Of a stretch of DNA of 64,000 nucleotides, positions 1 to 7,888 are shown one piece after another. The notes under the pieces are model-generated. The model saw nothing but the letters and a program-made list of their open reading frames with translations. It did not search any database and was not told the origin of the DNA. Source of the stretch: Aliivibrio salmonicida LFI1238 (lineage in GTDB: Bacteria; Pseudomonadota; Gammaproteobacteria; Enterobacterales; Vibrionaceae); assembly GCF_000196495.1 (NCBI RefSeq), contig NC_011312.1, forward strand, positions 2,418,001-2,482,000. Reading direction: 5' to 3'. Positions within the stretch are counted from its first letter, which is position 1. Each line of letters opens with the position of its first letter. The translations under genes were made by a program, and so were the position numbers.

Positions 1-148
1 CCTCTCTTTTTTTTTGTAAATTGATTTAATACAGGTTTATGTAACTATTTTACTAAGTAAACGTTTTGTAAGCGTGCGGGGAACTACACCTAACAAATAA
101 AATTCATTATGCGTATCTTACGATCTTTCATTTAACGAGAACGTAATT

Positions 149-463
149 ATGCAAAAAGATAAAAAGAGAACACCAGAGCAATGGCACGCTCTATTTGAAT
201 CTCAGCAATCTAGCAAGCTTAGTGCCGCTGAATTTTGTCGTAACCATAATATTCTGCCAAAGACATTTAGTGCACGTAAAGCACGATGGAAACAAAAGAT
301 TAACGCTTCTACTTTCTTGAAAGTAGAAGCGTTAACATCAACTATCATCGCCACTCCACAATTACCAGATATTCAACTTTCTATCGGAAAATTGCGATTA
401 ACATTGCCAGCTAATACTGAACCTCACTGGATAGGACTCTTATTAAAAGGGTATCAATCATGA
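149..463 (+). CDS. tnpA: IS66 accessory protein TnpA, copy 1
   Basis: This 104-aa protein has an N-terminal helix-turn-helix-like segment (residues about 8-45, including AAEFCRNHNI and TFSARKARW), as in the small IS66 ORF1 proteins that probably bind DNA. It is the first gene of the three-gene IS66 operon, and its stop codon overlaps the tnpB start in an ATGA arrangement, so the two are probably translationally coupled. The coding sequence contains a perfect 17-bp inverted repeat with a 2-nt spacer at 300-335, described separately. Its exact biochemical role is not settled in the family. Confidence 0.9.
   Translation: MQKDKKRTPEQWHALFESQQSSKLSAAEFCRNHNILPKTFSARKARWKQKINASTFLKVEALTSTIIATPQLPDIQLSIGKLRLTLPANTEPHWIGLLLKGYQS
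300..335 (+). repeat. Perfect inverted repeat inside tnpA of IS66 copy 1
   Basis: Two 17-bp arms, TTAACGCTTCTACTTTC and its exact reverse complement, are separated by TT. The repeat lies wholly inside the tnpA reading frame and encodes about residues 51-62. The same structure occurs in copy 2 (15900-15935) and copy 3 (20890-20925). In mRNA it would form a very stable hairpin, so it may attenuate tnpB/tnpC expression. This role is inferred. Confidence 0.9.
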
Positions 464-807
464 ATGTATTTACTGATGTTTCCACCATTTATCTTCATCG
501 TGATTTTGTCGATTTTCGCAAGGCCATTAATGGCCTTGTCGTGATTGTTGAGCAAGAAATGCAACTATCACCGTTTAGTGATGCTCTATTTATATTTTGC
601 AATAAGCCTCGTGATAAACTCAAAATATTGTATTGGGATAAAACAGGATTCGCTTTATGGTACAAGCGATTAGATGAAGACCGCTTCAAATGGCCACGAA
701 ATATAAATAACGATACGTTAGCATTATCAGAGCAGCAACTGACACTGCTATTACAAGGTTTTGATATCTTAGGACATCAACCGGTACATTATCAAACAAC
801 CCTTTAA
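460..807 (+). CDS. tnpB: IS66 accessory protein TnpB, copy 1
   Basis: This 115-aa protein matches the IS66 Orf2/TnpB family, with the typical IYLHRDFVDFRKAINGL start, the LFIFCNKPRDKLKILYWD core and the GFALWYKRLDEDRFKWP segment. TnpB is needed together with TnpA and TnpC for transposition in studied IS66 members, but its molecular role is unclear. Its start overlaps the tnpA stop. The copy 2 protein is identical, while copy 3 has lost one base. Confidence 0.93.
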   Translation: MNVFTDVSTIYLHRDFVDFRKAINGLVVIVEQEMQLSPFSDALFIFCNKPRDKLKILYWDKTGFALWYKRLDEDRFKWPRNINNDTLALSEQQLTLLLQGFDILGHQPVHYQTTL

Positions 808-830
808 ATAGTTGATTCTCAGTCAAGAAT

Positions 831-870
831 AGGAGGCAACCGATTGATTACCTGTATTATCGTTATATAG
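831..870 (+). other. Possible leader mini-ORF ahead of IS66 tnpC
   Basis: A strong AGGAGG (831-836) is placed 7 nt before a TTG at 844 that opens an 8-codon frame ending at TAG 868-870. The tnpC start at 879 has no Shine-Dalgarno of its own and lies 8 nt after this stop, in another frame. The arrangement fits translational coupling of tnpC to a leader peptide. It is repeated in copy 2, and in copy 3 on the minus strand. Evidence is limited to spacing. Confidence 0.35.
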
Positions 871-878
871 TCATCTAC

Positions 879-2366
879 ATGATTGATAAAATAAAACCAC
901 TTCCTGATACCATTGACGAGCTGAAAGCACTTGTGCTTCAGCTTGAAAATAAATATAACCGTCTTCTAGAGCAATTTCGACTGGCTCAACATCAGCGCTT
1001 TGGTAAAAGCAGTGAATCTGACTCGACTCAATTTGATTTATTCAATGAAACAGAAGAAGAAATCATCATTGAAAATGATGACACACAAACGATTACCTAC
1101 ACTCGTCAAAAGCCAAAACGCCAACGCTTACCTGAAGACTTACCGCGTACTGTTATTATCCACGACATAAAAGATAAAACTTGTAAGTGTTGCGGTCTAG
1201 AGATGCATGCGATGGGTAAAGACATCAGTGAAAAGTTGGAATTTGTACCAGCTAAAGTGGAAGTTATTCAACATGTTCGTCCTAAATATGCTTGCCGAAA
1301 TTGTGAAAAAAACAATACTTCAGTAGACATTAAACAAGCCCCAATGCCAGCGTCACCAATCCCTAAAGGGATTGCGACCGCAAGTTTACTTGCTCAAATT
1401 ATTACGGCTAAATTTCAATACAGTCTTCCACTTTATCGTCAAGAAACGTTATTTCAGCAATGGGGTATCATTATTGGACGGCGAACGATGGCGGATTGGT
1501 TAATAAAATGCTCGGTACTATTTACCCCTCTTAATAACGAGTTACATCGTATTTTGCTTGAACAACCCACTCTGCATTGTGATGAAACAACGGTAAATGT
1601 GTTGGATGTTGAAAAAGCAAAATGTTATATGTGGGTCTACTGCTCTGGCTATGATTCTCCAGGCTCTGGTGTTTTGCCTGGAATTGTATTTTATGATTAT
1701 CAATCTAGCAGGCATGGCTACCATCCAGTTAACTTTTTAAAAGGTTATAACGGGTATTTACATACCGATGGTTACCAAGGTTATGAACAAACTGAAGCGA
1801 TTTTAGTTGGCTGTTGGGCACACGCACGTCGACGATTTATTGAGGCTCAACGTGTTCAAGTAAAAGGGAAAACAGGGAGTGCAGATTGGGTATTGAGTAA
1901 AATCCAAAAGCTATACCGGATCGAATCGTTATTAAAAGAGGCTTCCCCTGAAGCCAAGTATGTTGCTAGGCAGACAGAAGCCCGCGATTTACTTAAAGAG
2001 CTCCGTGATTGGCTTGATAGCGCAGTTAGTCGAGTATCACCTAAAACAAAATTAGGTGAGGCGATTAGCTATACATTAAATCAATGGGATAAATTAGTTC
2101 GTTATATTGATGATGGATTGTTATCTATTGATAACAATCGAGCAGAGCGAGCGGTTAAACCGTTTGTTATCGGCCGGAAAAACTGGTTATTTTCGGGTTC
2201 AACGGCTGGTGCAGATTCAAGTGCAATGCTTTACAGCATTGTAGAAACAGCAAAGGCAAACGGATTAATCCCTTACGATTATATTAGGTATTGTCTAGAT
2301 CGTTTATGTGTTGGATCGCCAGATATCGATTCACTTTTACCTTGGAATGTAAAAGACAAGGTGTAG
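879..2366 (+). CDS. tnpC: IS66 family transposase TnpC, copy 1
   Basis: This 495-aa DDE transposase catalyses IS66 movement. The N-terminal coiled region (about 10-45) is followed by a zinc-ribbon-like cysteine cluster (CKCCG near 106 and CRNCE near 145), then the catalytic core with HCDETTVNV (first Asp), LHTDGYQGYE (second Asp) and NNRAERAVKPF (Glu). The length is typical for the family. Compared with copies 2 and 3 it has Ile instead of Thr at residue 2 and Phe instead of Leu in the IV(F/L)YDY motif. All catalytic residues are present, so this copy is probably active. Confidence 0.96.
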   Translation: MIDKIKPLPDTIDELKALVLQLENKYNRLLEQFRLAQHQRFGKSSESDSTQFDLFNETEEEIIIENDDTQTITYTRQKPKRQRLPEDLPRTVIIHDIKDKTCKCCGLEMHAMGKDISEKLEFVPAKVEVIQHVRPKYACRNCEKNNTSVDIKQAPMPASPIPKGIATASLLAQIITAKFQYSLPLYRQETLFQQWGIIIGRRTMADWLIKCSVLFTPLNNELHRILLEQPTLHCDETTVNVLDVEKAKCYMWVYCSGYDSPGSGVLPGIVFYDYQSSRHGYHPVNFLKGYNGYLHTDGYQGYEQTEAILVGCWAHARRRFIEAQRVQVKGKTGSADWVLSKIQKLYRIESLLKEASPEAKYVARQTEARDLLKELRDWLDSAVSRVSPKTKLGEAISYTLNQWDKLVRYIDDGLLSIDNNRAERAVKPFVIGRKNWLFSGSTAGADSSAMLYSIVETAKANGLIPYDYIRYCLDRLCVGSPDIDSLLPWNVKDKV

Positions 2367-2390
2367 TTCCCCGCACGCTTACAACGTTTT

Positions 2391-2711
2391 CGTTAGATGC
2401 TTATTTACTCGATCTATTTTTGTTGCTAAAAATAACATTCCACTTTATGAGAATATTATCAATAGTTGTTATTTTTCAATATGATAGAGTAAAGTCGACT
2501 TTTATGTGCAACTTTTATAAAGACTTGCTTTTGTGATCACTGCAGGGTTTAAAACAATAAATGAAAACATGCTAGAAAGTGTTTTTACATAGGTCTATAT
2601 TTAGCGACAGTTTGATTATAGATACGAATACTTACAATTTGTTGATTACATAAGGCAAGGGGGATATTGCCGTAATGAGTAAGTAAGTAGGGTTCTTTAT
2701 AATTGTATTTA
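2391..2711. promoter_or_regulatory. Displaced upstream/regulatory region of ptsG
   Basis: No convincing gene is present. This AT-rich stretch lies between IS66 copy 1 and the IS982 element, and before the two insertions it was contiguous with the ptsG leader. It contains a CRP half-site-like TTTTGTGATCAC near 2528-2539 and a small hairpin around GGCAAGGGGGATATTGCC. The IS982 insertion (duplicated TATTTA at 2706-2711 and 3713-3718) now separates it from ptsG by about 1 kb. It is assigned as the original ptsG promoter region by position only. Confidence 0.45.
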
Positions 2712-3712
2712 ACCTGAATTCTGGATAAGGCTGAACTAATTGCCCACCTAACGATCAGATCTTTCGACCAAGAATTATTTGAACGTATTTTAAAAGGTGG
2801 GCAAGATGAATAAATTAGTTGATATATTTTGTGATGTCGATGATTTTTGTTATCAATTCTTATCTCAATGGGAAAAATACCTTGTTGAGGCTAGTGAGAG
2901 AAAAAGAAAACGTCAGTCAGTAATGTCTACTAGTGAATGTATGACTATTGTCATCGCTTTTCATCAATCAAATCATAGAGATTTCAAGAACTTCTATATC
3001 GGGTTAGTTCATCAATATTGGAAAGGATACTTTCCAAATTTACTTAGCTACACTCGATTTGTGAGCAAAATGCCTAGCCTAATCGCCCCAATGTGTGCCT
3101 ATTTTCAATCTATCAAAGGTAAGCCGACTGGCATTGCTTTTGTTGACTCCACGAGTCTTAAAGTATGCCATAACATTCGAATTCCTCGCCATAAAGTCTT
3201 TGATGGTGTTGCGAAAAGAGGAAAAGGTACCATGGGATGGTTTTTCGGCTTCAAACTTCATTTATTGATTAACCATCTTGGAGAAATTATTTCGCTGAAA
3301 ATCACAGCTGGCAATGTAAATGATAGGACTCCTGTACCTGATTTATGCAAAGAACTCTCGGGGAAATTGTACGCTGATAAAGGGTACATAGGTAAAAAGT
3401 TGAGTGAGAGCTTAAAGAACTCTGATGTCGATTTAGTGACTACCTCGCGAAAAAACATGAAAGCAAAAGAGATAAGTGCTTTTGATAAGGCTATGTTATC
3501 AAAGAGATACATTATCGAAACGATAAATGACCAATTGAAGAATATCTCTCAAATTGAACATAGCCGTCATCGTAGCGTGACTGGTTTCATGCTAAATGTA
3601 ATTTCAGGCGTTGTGGCTTATTGTTTAAAAAAACAAAAGCCACGAATTAAGCTATCAGAATGTGAATTTGAACTAATCCTCGCTTAAAGCATGTTTTATC
3701 CAGAATTCAGGT
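2712..3712 (+). mobile_element. IS982-family insertion sequence
   Basis: This 1001-bp element has perfect 17-bp terminal inverted repeats (ACCTGAATTCTGGATAA at the left, its reverse complement at the right). It is flanked by the direct repeat TATTTA at 2706-2711 and 3713-3718. It carries a single transposase gene. The insertion point is 25 bp before the ptsG start codon, so only the ribosome-binding site stays with ptsG. Family assignment rests on the transposase type and the size of about 1 kb. Confidence 0.93.
2797..3687 (+). CDS. IS982 family transposase
   Basis: This is a transposase of up to 296 aa; the more likely start is the ATG at 2806 (MNKLVDIF), giving 293 aa, which is normal for IS982. 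The DDE core is visible: AFVDSTSLKVC (Asp), LYADKGYIGKKL (Asp) and KRYIIETINDQLKN (Glu). The region around residues 140-160, GTMGWFFGFKLHLLIN, is the conserved segment after the first Asp in this family. The gene is intact and co-oriented with ptsG, so read-through from the IS could drive ptsG. Confidence 0.94.
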   Translation: MGKMNKLVDIFCDVDDFCYQFLSQWEKYLVEASERKRKRQSVMSTSECMTIVIAFHQSNHRDFKNFYIGLVHQYWKGYFPNLLSYTRFVSKMPSLIAPMCAYFQSIKGKPTGIAFVDSTSLKVCHNIRIPRHKVFDGVAKRGKGTMGWFFGFKLHLLINHLGEIISLKITAGNVNDRTPVPDLCKELSGKLYADKGYIGKKLSESLKNSDVDLVTTSRKNMKAKEISAFDKAMLSKRYIIETINDQLKNISQIEHSRHRSVTGFMLNVISGVVAYCLKKQKPRIKLSECEFELILA

Positions 3713-3737
3713 TATTTATAAATATTAGGAGCAAAAC

Positions 3738-5168
3738 ATGTTTAAAAACCTTTTTGCCAGTTTACAGAAAGTTGGTAAGGCACTTATGTTGCCAGTATCA
3801 GTTCTTCCTGTTGCTGGTATTCTTTTAGGAGTTGGTGCAGCCAACTTTAGTTTCCTTCCAGAAGTTGTTTCTCATTTAATGGAACAAGCTGGTGGTTCAG
3901 TATTCGGCCAAATGGCACTACTCTTTGCAGTTGGTGTTGCTCTTGGTTTCACAAATAATGACGGTGTAGCAGGTCTTTCTGCTATCGTTGGTTATGGCAT
4001 CATGACAGCAACACTAGGCGTAATGGCTGAAGTGATGGGTGTTGATGGCATCGAAACGGGTGTTCTTGGTGGTATTCTTGCGGGTGGTGTTGCTGGTTGG
4101 GCATTTAATCGTTTTTACCGTATTCAACTTCCTGAATATTTAGGCTTCTTTGCTGGTAAACGTGCAGTACCTATCATTACTGGTTTTGTATCAATTGCTT
4201 TGGGTGTGATTTTATCTGTTATCTGGCCACCAATTGGTTCAGTAATCGCGTCTTTCTCTGATTGGGCTGCTCATCAGAACCCAGTAGCTGCTTTTGGTAT
4301 CTACGGTGTTGTTGAACGTTCTCTAATTCCTTTTGGTTTACACCATATCTGGAACGTACCATTCTTCTATGAAGCGGGTTCTTGTGTAAATAATGCGGGT
4401 GAACAAGTTCACGGTATTATGACTTGTTTCCTAACCGCTGATGATGCGTCTCGTGCTGCGAGTAATGGTTTCGGTCAACTTGCTGGTGGTTACTTGTTTA
4501 AAATGTTCGGTCTTCCTGCTGCTGCAATCGCGATTGCACATTCAGCAAAACCTGAAAACCGTGCAAAAGTAATGGGTATCATGGCATCTGCTGCGTTAAC
4601 TTCATTCCTTACTGGTATTACAGAACCGATTGAATTTGCATTCTTATTTGTTGCTCCTGTTCTTTATGCTATTCACGCAGCTCTTGCTGGCGTGGCATAC
4701 ATGCTGACTAACGCATTAGGTATTGTTCACGGTCACACATTCTCAAATGGTTTCATTGACTTCATTGTTCAATCTCCACATGCTGAGAAAATGCCTCTTC
4801 TAATTGGATTAGGTCTTGTTTACGCTGCTGTTTACTACATCGTATTCCGCTTTGTGATTAAAGCAATGAACCTTAAAACGCCAGGTCGTGAAGATGAAGA
4901 TGACAATGCAGCTCCAGTAGTAACTGGTACTGAATTGGCAGGTGAACTTGTTGCTGCCTTTGGTGGTAAAGAGAACATCACCAACTTAGATGCTTGTATT
5001 ACTCGCTTACGCGTTTCTGTAGCAAGTGTAGAAGCGGTAAACCAAGACAGACTGAAACAACTAGGTGCAGCAGGCGTTGTTGTTGCTGGTTCTGGTGTTC
5101 AGGCAATTTTTGGTACTAAATCAGATAACTTGAAAACAGACATGAATGAATGGATTAGCCATAACTAA
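3738..5168 (+). CDS. ptsG: PTS glucose-specific transporter subunit IIBC
   Basis: This 476-aa inner-membrane permease takes up and phosphorylates glucose using phosphate delivered through EI, HPr and EIIA-Glc. The hydrophobic IIC domain (about 1-385) includes the GLHHIWNVPFFYEAG and GITEPIEFAFLFVAP signatures. A short linker leads to IIB (about 395-476), whose phosphorylated cysteine is in LDACITRLR. No IIA domain is present, as usual for PtsG. The start is supported by AGGAGC 7 nt upstream. The IS982 element ends 25 bp before the start codon and has removed the natural leader and promoter, so expression and regulation (normally Mlc/CRP and SgrS-type control in relatives) must be altered. A terminator follows at 5188-5217. 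Confidence 0.95.
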   Translation: MFKNLFASLQKVGKALMLPVSVLPVAGILLGVGAANFSFLPEVVSHLMEQAGGSVFGQMALLFAVGVALGFTNNDGVAGLSAIVGYGIMTATLGVMAEVMGVDGIETGVLGGILAGGVAGWAFNRFYRIQLPEYLGFFAGKRAVPIITGFVSIALGVILSVIWPPIGSVIASFSDWAAHQNPVAAFGIYGVVERSLIPFGLHHIWNVPFFYEAGSCVNNAGEQVHGIMTCFLTADDASRAASNGFGQLAGGYLFKMFGLPAAAIAIAHSAKPENRAKVMGIMASAALTSFLTGITEPIEFAFLFVAPVLYAIHAALAGVAYMLTNALGIVHGHTFSNGFIDFIVQSPHAEKMPLLIGLGLVYAAVYYIVFRFVIKAMNLKTPGREDEDDNAAPVVTGTELAGELVAAFGGKENITNLDACITRLRVSVASVEAVNQDRLKQLGAAGVVVAGSGVQAIFGTKSDNLKTDMNEWISHN

Positions 5169-5187
5169 TTCCTGATTTTATGAATGA

Positions 5188-5217
5188 AAAAAAGGAGACT
5201 TTCGAGTCTCCTTTTTT
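5188..5217 (+). terminator. Rho-independent terminator after ptsG
   Basis: A perfect stem (AAAAAAGGAGACT pairing with AGTCTCCTTTTTT, TTCG tetraloop) lies 20 nt after the ptsG stop. Its A and T tracts let it also serve the convergent GST-like gene. Confidence 0.92.
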
Positions 5218-5226
5218 ATTGCCAGT

Positions 5227-5868
5227 CTAAAGAGTACGGTCTTTATTTTGAGGGAAACTGACTTCATGTTGTGAGTCTAACCAAGTCGGGTATTTTGTCA
5301 TAATGGAAAGGAATAAGTGTGACTCTATAAAGTGATCAAGCCATTGTCGAGTAAGAGTATAGTTACTTTGTTTGAACCATTGAATATCCACAAAAGCAAA
5401 TTGTCTGATAAAGGGTAAAATGGCAATATCTGCAAAGCTGTATTGTTCATTAAAAAGCATTGTTGATTTTGATAATCGACTCTCTATCTTTTCCAAGAAT
5501 ATCTCTCCTTGTTCGCGATAATAGGCTTCGGAATGTTCAGGGTAGCGATCTGAGTATTTATATTTATCTAGCCATCCTTTGAATTCATGATCATTTTCTT
5601 GAATTAAAAGATGCATCTCTTCTGTGGCATTAATAAGAAGATCTGAGTCGATTAAAGCCCACTTCATAATGTCCAAACTCTCATCTATAACACAGCCATT
5701 ATCTTTAACTAAAACAGGCACCGTTCCCTTAGAGGATGCTATAAGTAGGGCTTCTGGTTTATGCTTTAATTCTATCTCCCGTAGCATCACGGTACGATGA
5801 GAGAGTAAAAGACTTAATCGAGCGCGCATTGCATAAGGACAGCGTCGAAATGAATAAAGTATCGTCAT
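5227..5868 (-). CDS. Glutathione S-transferase family protein
   Basis: This 213-aa cytoplasmic protein has an N-terminal thioredoxin-fold domain (about 1-75) starting with LYSFRRCPYAMRARL, a CPYA motif like that of glutaredoxin-2/GST proteins, and a KGTVPVLV segment with the cis-proline that binds glutathione. The C-terminal half is helical, with the GST-type YSFADIAILPFIRQF motif. Substrate is unknown. It stands alone, convergent with ptsG and downstream of the NSS transporter terminator. The start has AAGG about 10 nt upstream. The family is secure; the exact function is not. Confidence 0.88.
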   Translation of the reverse strand: MTILYSFRRCPYAMRARLSLLLSHRTVMLREIELKHKPEALLIASSKGTVPVLVKDNGCVIDESLDIMKWALIDSDLLINATEEMHLLIQENDHEFKGWLDKYKYSDRYPEHSEAYYREQGEIFLEKIESRLSKSTMLFNEQYSFADIAILPFIRQFAFVDIQWFKQSNYTLTRQWLDHFIESHLFLSIMTKYPTWLDSQHEVSFPQNKDRTL

Positions 5869-5890
5869 TAATTTACACCTTAGGAGAAAT

Positions 5891-5918
5891 AAAAAAAGCA
5901 GATCCGAAGATCTGCTTT
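5891..5918 (-). terminator. Terminator of the NSS transporter operon
   Basis: A 10-bp perfect stem (AAAGCAGATC/GATCTGCTTT, loop CGAA) is followed on the minus strand by a T-rich run. It lies 26 nt beyond the stop of the small subunit gene. Confidence 0.9.
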
Positions 5919-5943
5919 ATATTACTATTGTTTAGGGCTGAGG

Positions 5944-6039
5944 TTATTCACTTTTCATCGCTTTACGAATACAGATGGCAGCGCCACCCCAAGTAATTCC
6001 TAAACCAATAACCATCATAATAATTGCACCAGTTGTCAT
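5944..6039 (-). CDS. MetS-type small subunit of NSS family transporter (31 aa)
   Basis: This tiny 31-aa protein begins MTTGAIIMMVIGLGITWGGA, a single hydrophobic segment, and ends with the basic-acidic tail AICIRKAMKSE. It matches the short methionine/alanine-import small subunits that accompany NSS symporters (MetS-like). The start codon lies 1 nt after the stop of the upstream transporter gene, so the two are translationally coupled, and the operon terminator follows directly. It is too short for ordinary ORF calling. Function rests on the family pattern and on the partner gene. Confidence 0.85.
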   Translation of the reverse strand: MTTGAIIMMVIGLGITWGGAAICIRKAMKSE

Positions 6040-6040
6040 A

Positions 6041-7507
6041 TTAAGCTTCCTTACTTGTTTTATTAATAACAATCCCAACAACTAACATTGCAGCGATAAG
6101 ACCCCAACCAAGGATCAGTAGATCTGATTGTGCATAACCACCGTAACCATCTGTAATCGTATTTACAATATTAGTTCCAAGGATAACGATTAAGAATGCC
6201 GGGCTAATAAAGCGGAGGCAGATTTCAAACCATTTACCTATTGTAAATTCAGATATTGCATTTACATGCTTACGAATATCAGTAAGTTTAACTAACCACC
6301 CCATAATAATGAGTTCAAGTAAGCAACTTGCAAGTAGAGCTATGTTATTAATAAAGTAATCGACTAGGTCAAGTAATAACAGACCGCCATTGGTTGCAAA
6401 GGCCATTGACACAACTAAACCTGTACCACAAACAACAGACGCTGCTTTTTTACGTGACCAGTTTAACTTATCAATAAAGGCAGAAGTCACGGCCTCAATA
6501 ATAGAAATATGAGAGCTTAGTCCTGCAACAACAAGAGCAAGGAAAAACAGAGGACCTAAAATATAAGGAGCAGGCAATAAGTTAATGGCAGCAGGGATAG
6601 TTACAAAGGCAAGACCCACACCAGCACTAACAACTTCTGTTAATGGTTTCCCTTGTTCTTGGGCCATATTGCCTAAGATAGAGAAGATTAAGATACCAGC
6701 AATAATAGAAAAACCACAGTTGATCAATACGGTCATGAAAGCATTGTTATTTATATCTGATTTCTCAGGTAAGTAACTTGAATAAGCTAACATGATTGCA
6801 AAACCAACACTTAATGTGAAAAATATTTGTCCATAAGCCGCTGACCATACTTTAGGGTCGGTTATTTTGCTGAAATCAGGTTGGAATAGATAGTTAAGAC
6901 CATCTAATGCGCCCGGTAAGAAGACCATACGTCCAATAAGTGCGATAACCATGATAAAGAGTAAAGGCATCATGATTTTACTTGCTCGTTCAATACCGCT
7001 CTTAACACCGCCAAAAATAGCGGCGAAGGTAATCGCCCAAGCAATCACCATTGGAATTGCTATATGCCATTGAATGCTACCTAGTTTGCTTGGAGAGTTA
7101 TCACCTAGTTGTAGGTACTCACCAAAGAAAAAGGCATTCGTGTCTTGTCCCCAACTTTGTGAAAAAGACATACTGAAGTAAGAGATAGCCCAACCAATAA
7201 CGGCCACGTAATAAACGGCAATTACCGCTGCGATTAATACTTGGAACCAACCAAGCCATTCATATTTTTGATTTAATTTTGCAAAGGCACGAGGTGCAGA
7301 ACCTCTGTATTTATGACCCATACCAAATTCCATTATCATAAATGGAATACCAGCAGTTAGCATGGCAAATAGATAAGGAATAAAGAAAGCACCACCACCA
7401 TTTTCATAAGCCATATATGGAAAACGCCAAATATTACCTAATCCGATAGCAGAACCTACTGCGGCAAGAATAAATCCTGCTCGAGAACCCCATTGTTCAC
7501 GCTTCAT
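6041..7507 (-). CDS. Sodium-dependent NSS/SNF family transporter (MetP-like)
   Basis: This 488-aa polytopic inner-membrane symporter is predicted to couple amino acid uptake to Na+. The N-terminal EQWGSRAGFILAAVGSAIGLGNIWRFPY region (written here only as residues 3-30) is the NSS signature, with the unwound TM1 sodium/substrate site GSAIGLGNIWRFP. About 11-12 hydrophobic segments follow. The start chosen is the ATG at 7507 with AAAGGAG upstream; a longer frame to 7561 lacks support. The adjacent 31-aa MetS-like subunit suggests a methionine/alanine-type substrate, which is inference. Confidence 0.9.
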   Translation of the reverse strand: MKREQWGSRAGFILAAVGSAIGLGNIWRFPYMAYENGGGAFFIPYLFAMLTAGIPFMIMEFGMGHKYRGSAPRAFAKLNQKYEWLGWFQVLIAAVIAVYYVAVIGWAISYFSMSFSQSWGQDTNAFFFGEYLQLGDNSPSKLGSIQWHIAIPMVIAWAITFAAIFGGVKSGIERASKIMMPLLFIMVIALIGRMVFLPGALDGLNYLFQPDFSKITDPKVWSAAYGQIFFTLSVGFAIMLAYSSYLPEKSDINNNAFMTVLINCGFSIIAGILIFSILGNMAQEQGKPLTEVVSAGVGLAFVTIPAAINLLPAPYILGPLFFLALVVAGLSSHISIIEAVTSAFIDKLNWSRKKAASVVCGTGLVVSMAFATNGGLLLLDLVDYFINNIALLASCLLELIIMGWLVKLTDIRKHVNAISEFTIGKWFEICLRFISPAFLIVILGTNIVNTITDGYGGYAQSDLLILGWGLIAAMLVVGIVINKTSKEA

Positions 7508-7888
7508 AAAACACTCCTTTAAAAAACTTTTCCCTGAGAATTGAAGCTTGTTTAGTATCATTCTCTATTAAATTTGAAATAAATTTGCTCAAACTAGATG
7601 GATTAGCTAAGCATTACAGGCAGATTACCTATTAATACTTGTTAAGGCAATATGAATAAAAGGTAGTGCAATTTGTACTAAATAGTCGATTATGCTGATT
7701 TTTTGGTTATAACTAGAGTATGGTTTTATAGGGGGGAATGTATATAAAGTTTACTATTGTTAATTAATGGTTAAATAATTGATTGTGTTTTTTTATAAAA
7801 AAGCCCAAATGATGGGAAAATAAGCATTTCATTTTAAATTAATGAAAATGAAATGCTTAATAGTCGAAGTATTGTGTTTTTTTAATTG
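7508..7888. other. Intergenic region with a perfect 15-bp hairpin
   Basis: No gene is seen. The half nearest 7507 should hold the promoter of the NSS transporter operon. At 7821-7859 there is a perfect inverted repeat, TAAGCATTTCATTTT and its complement, with a 9-nt AT-rich loop. It lies downstream of the outer-membrane protein gene on the minus strand. A second weak hairpin, CCCATCATTTGGG followed by CTTTTTT on the minus strand, lies at about 7800-7816 and could be the actual terminator. Confidence 0.6.

Larger units (their letters stand above)
68..2382 (+). mobile_element. IS66-family insertion sequence, copy 1 (complete)
   Basis: This is a 2315-bp element with perfect terminal inverted repeats: GTAAGCGTGCGGGGAACTAC at the left end and its reverse complement at the right end. 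It is flanked by an 8-bp direct repeat, AACGTTTT, at 60-67 and 2383-2390, which is the duplication size known for IS66 elements and shows a simple insertion. It carries the standard tnpA-tnpB-tnpC trio, all intact. Two further copies lie at 15668-17982 and 18844-21157. All three differ by only a few bases, so the family spread recently in this genome. Confidence 0.97.

Noticed and set aside
1..59. Possible gene end at the left edge
   Set aside because: Only 59 bp of AT-rich sequence precede the IS66 target repeat; no frame can be supported.
2291..2536. 81-aa ORF at the right end of IS66 copy 1
   Set aside because: It starts within tnpC in another frame and crosses the IS end; equivalents in copies 2 and 3 diverge at the IS boundary.
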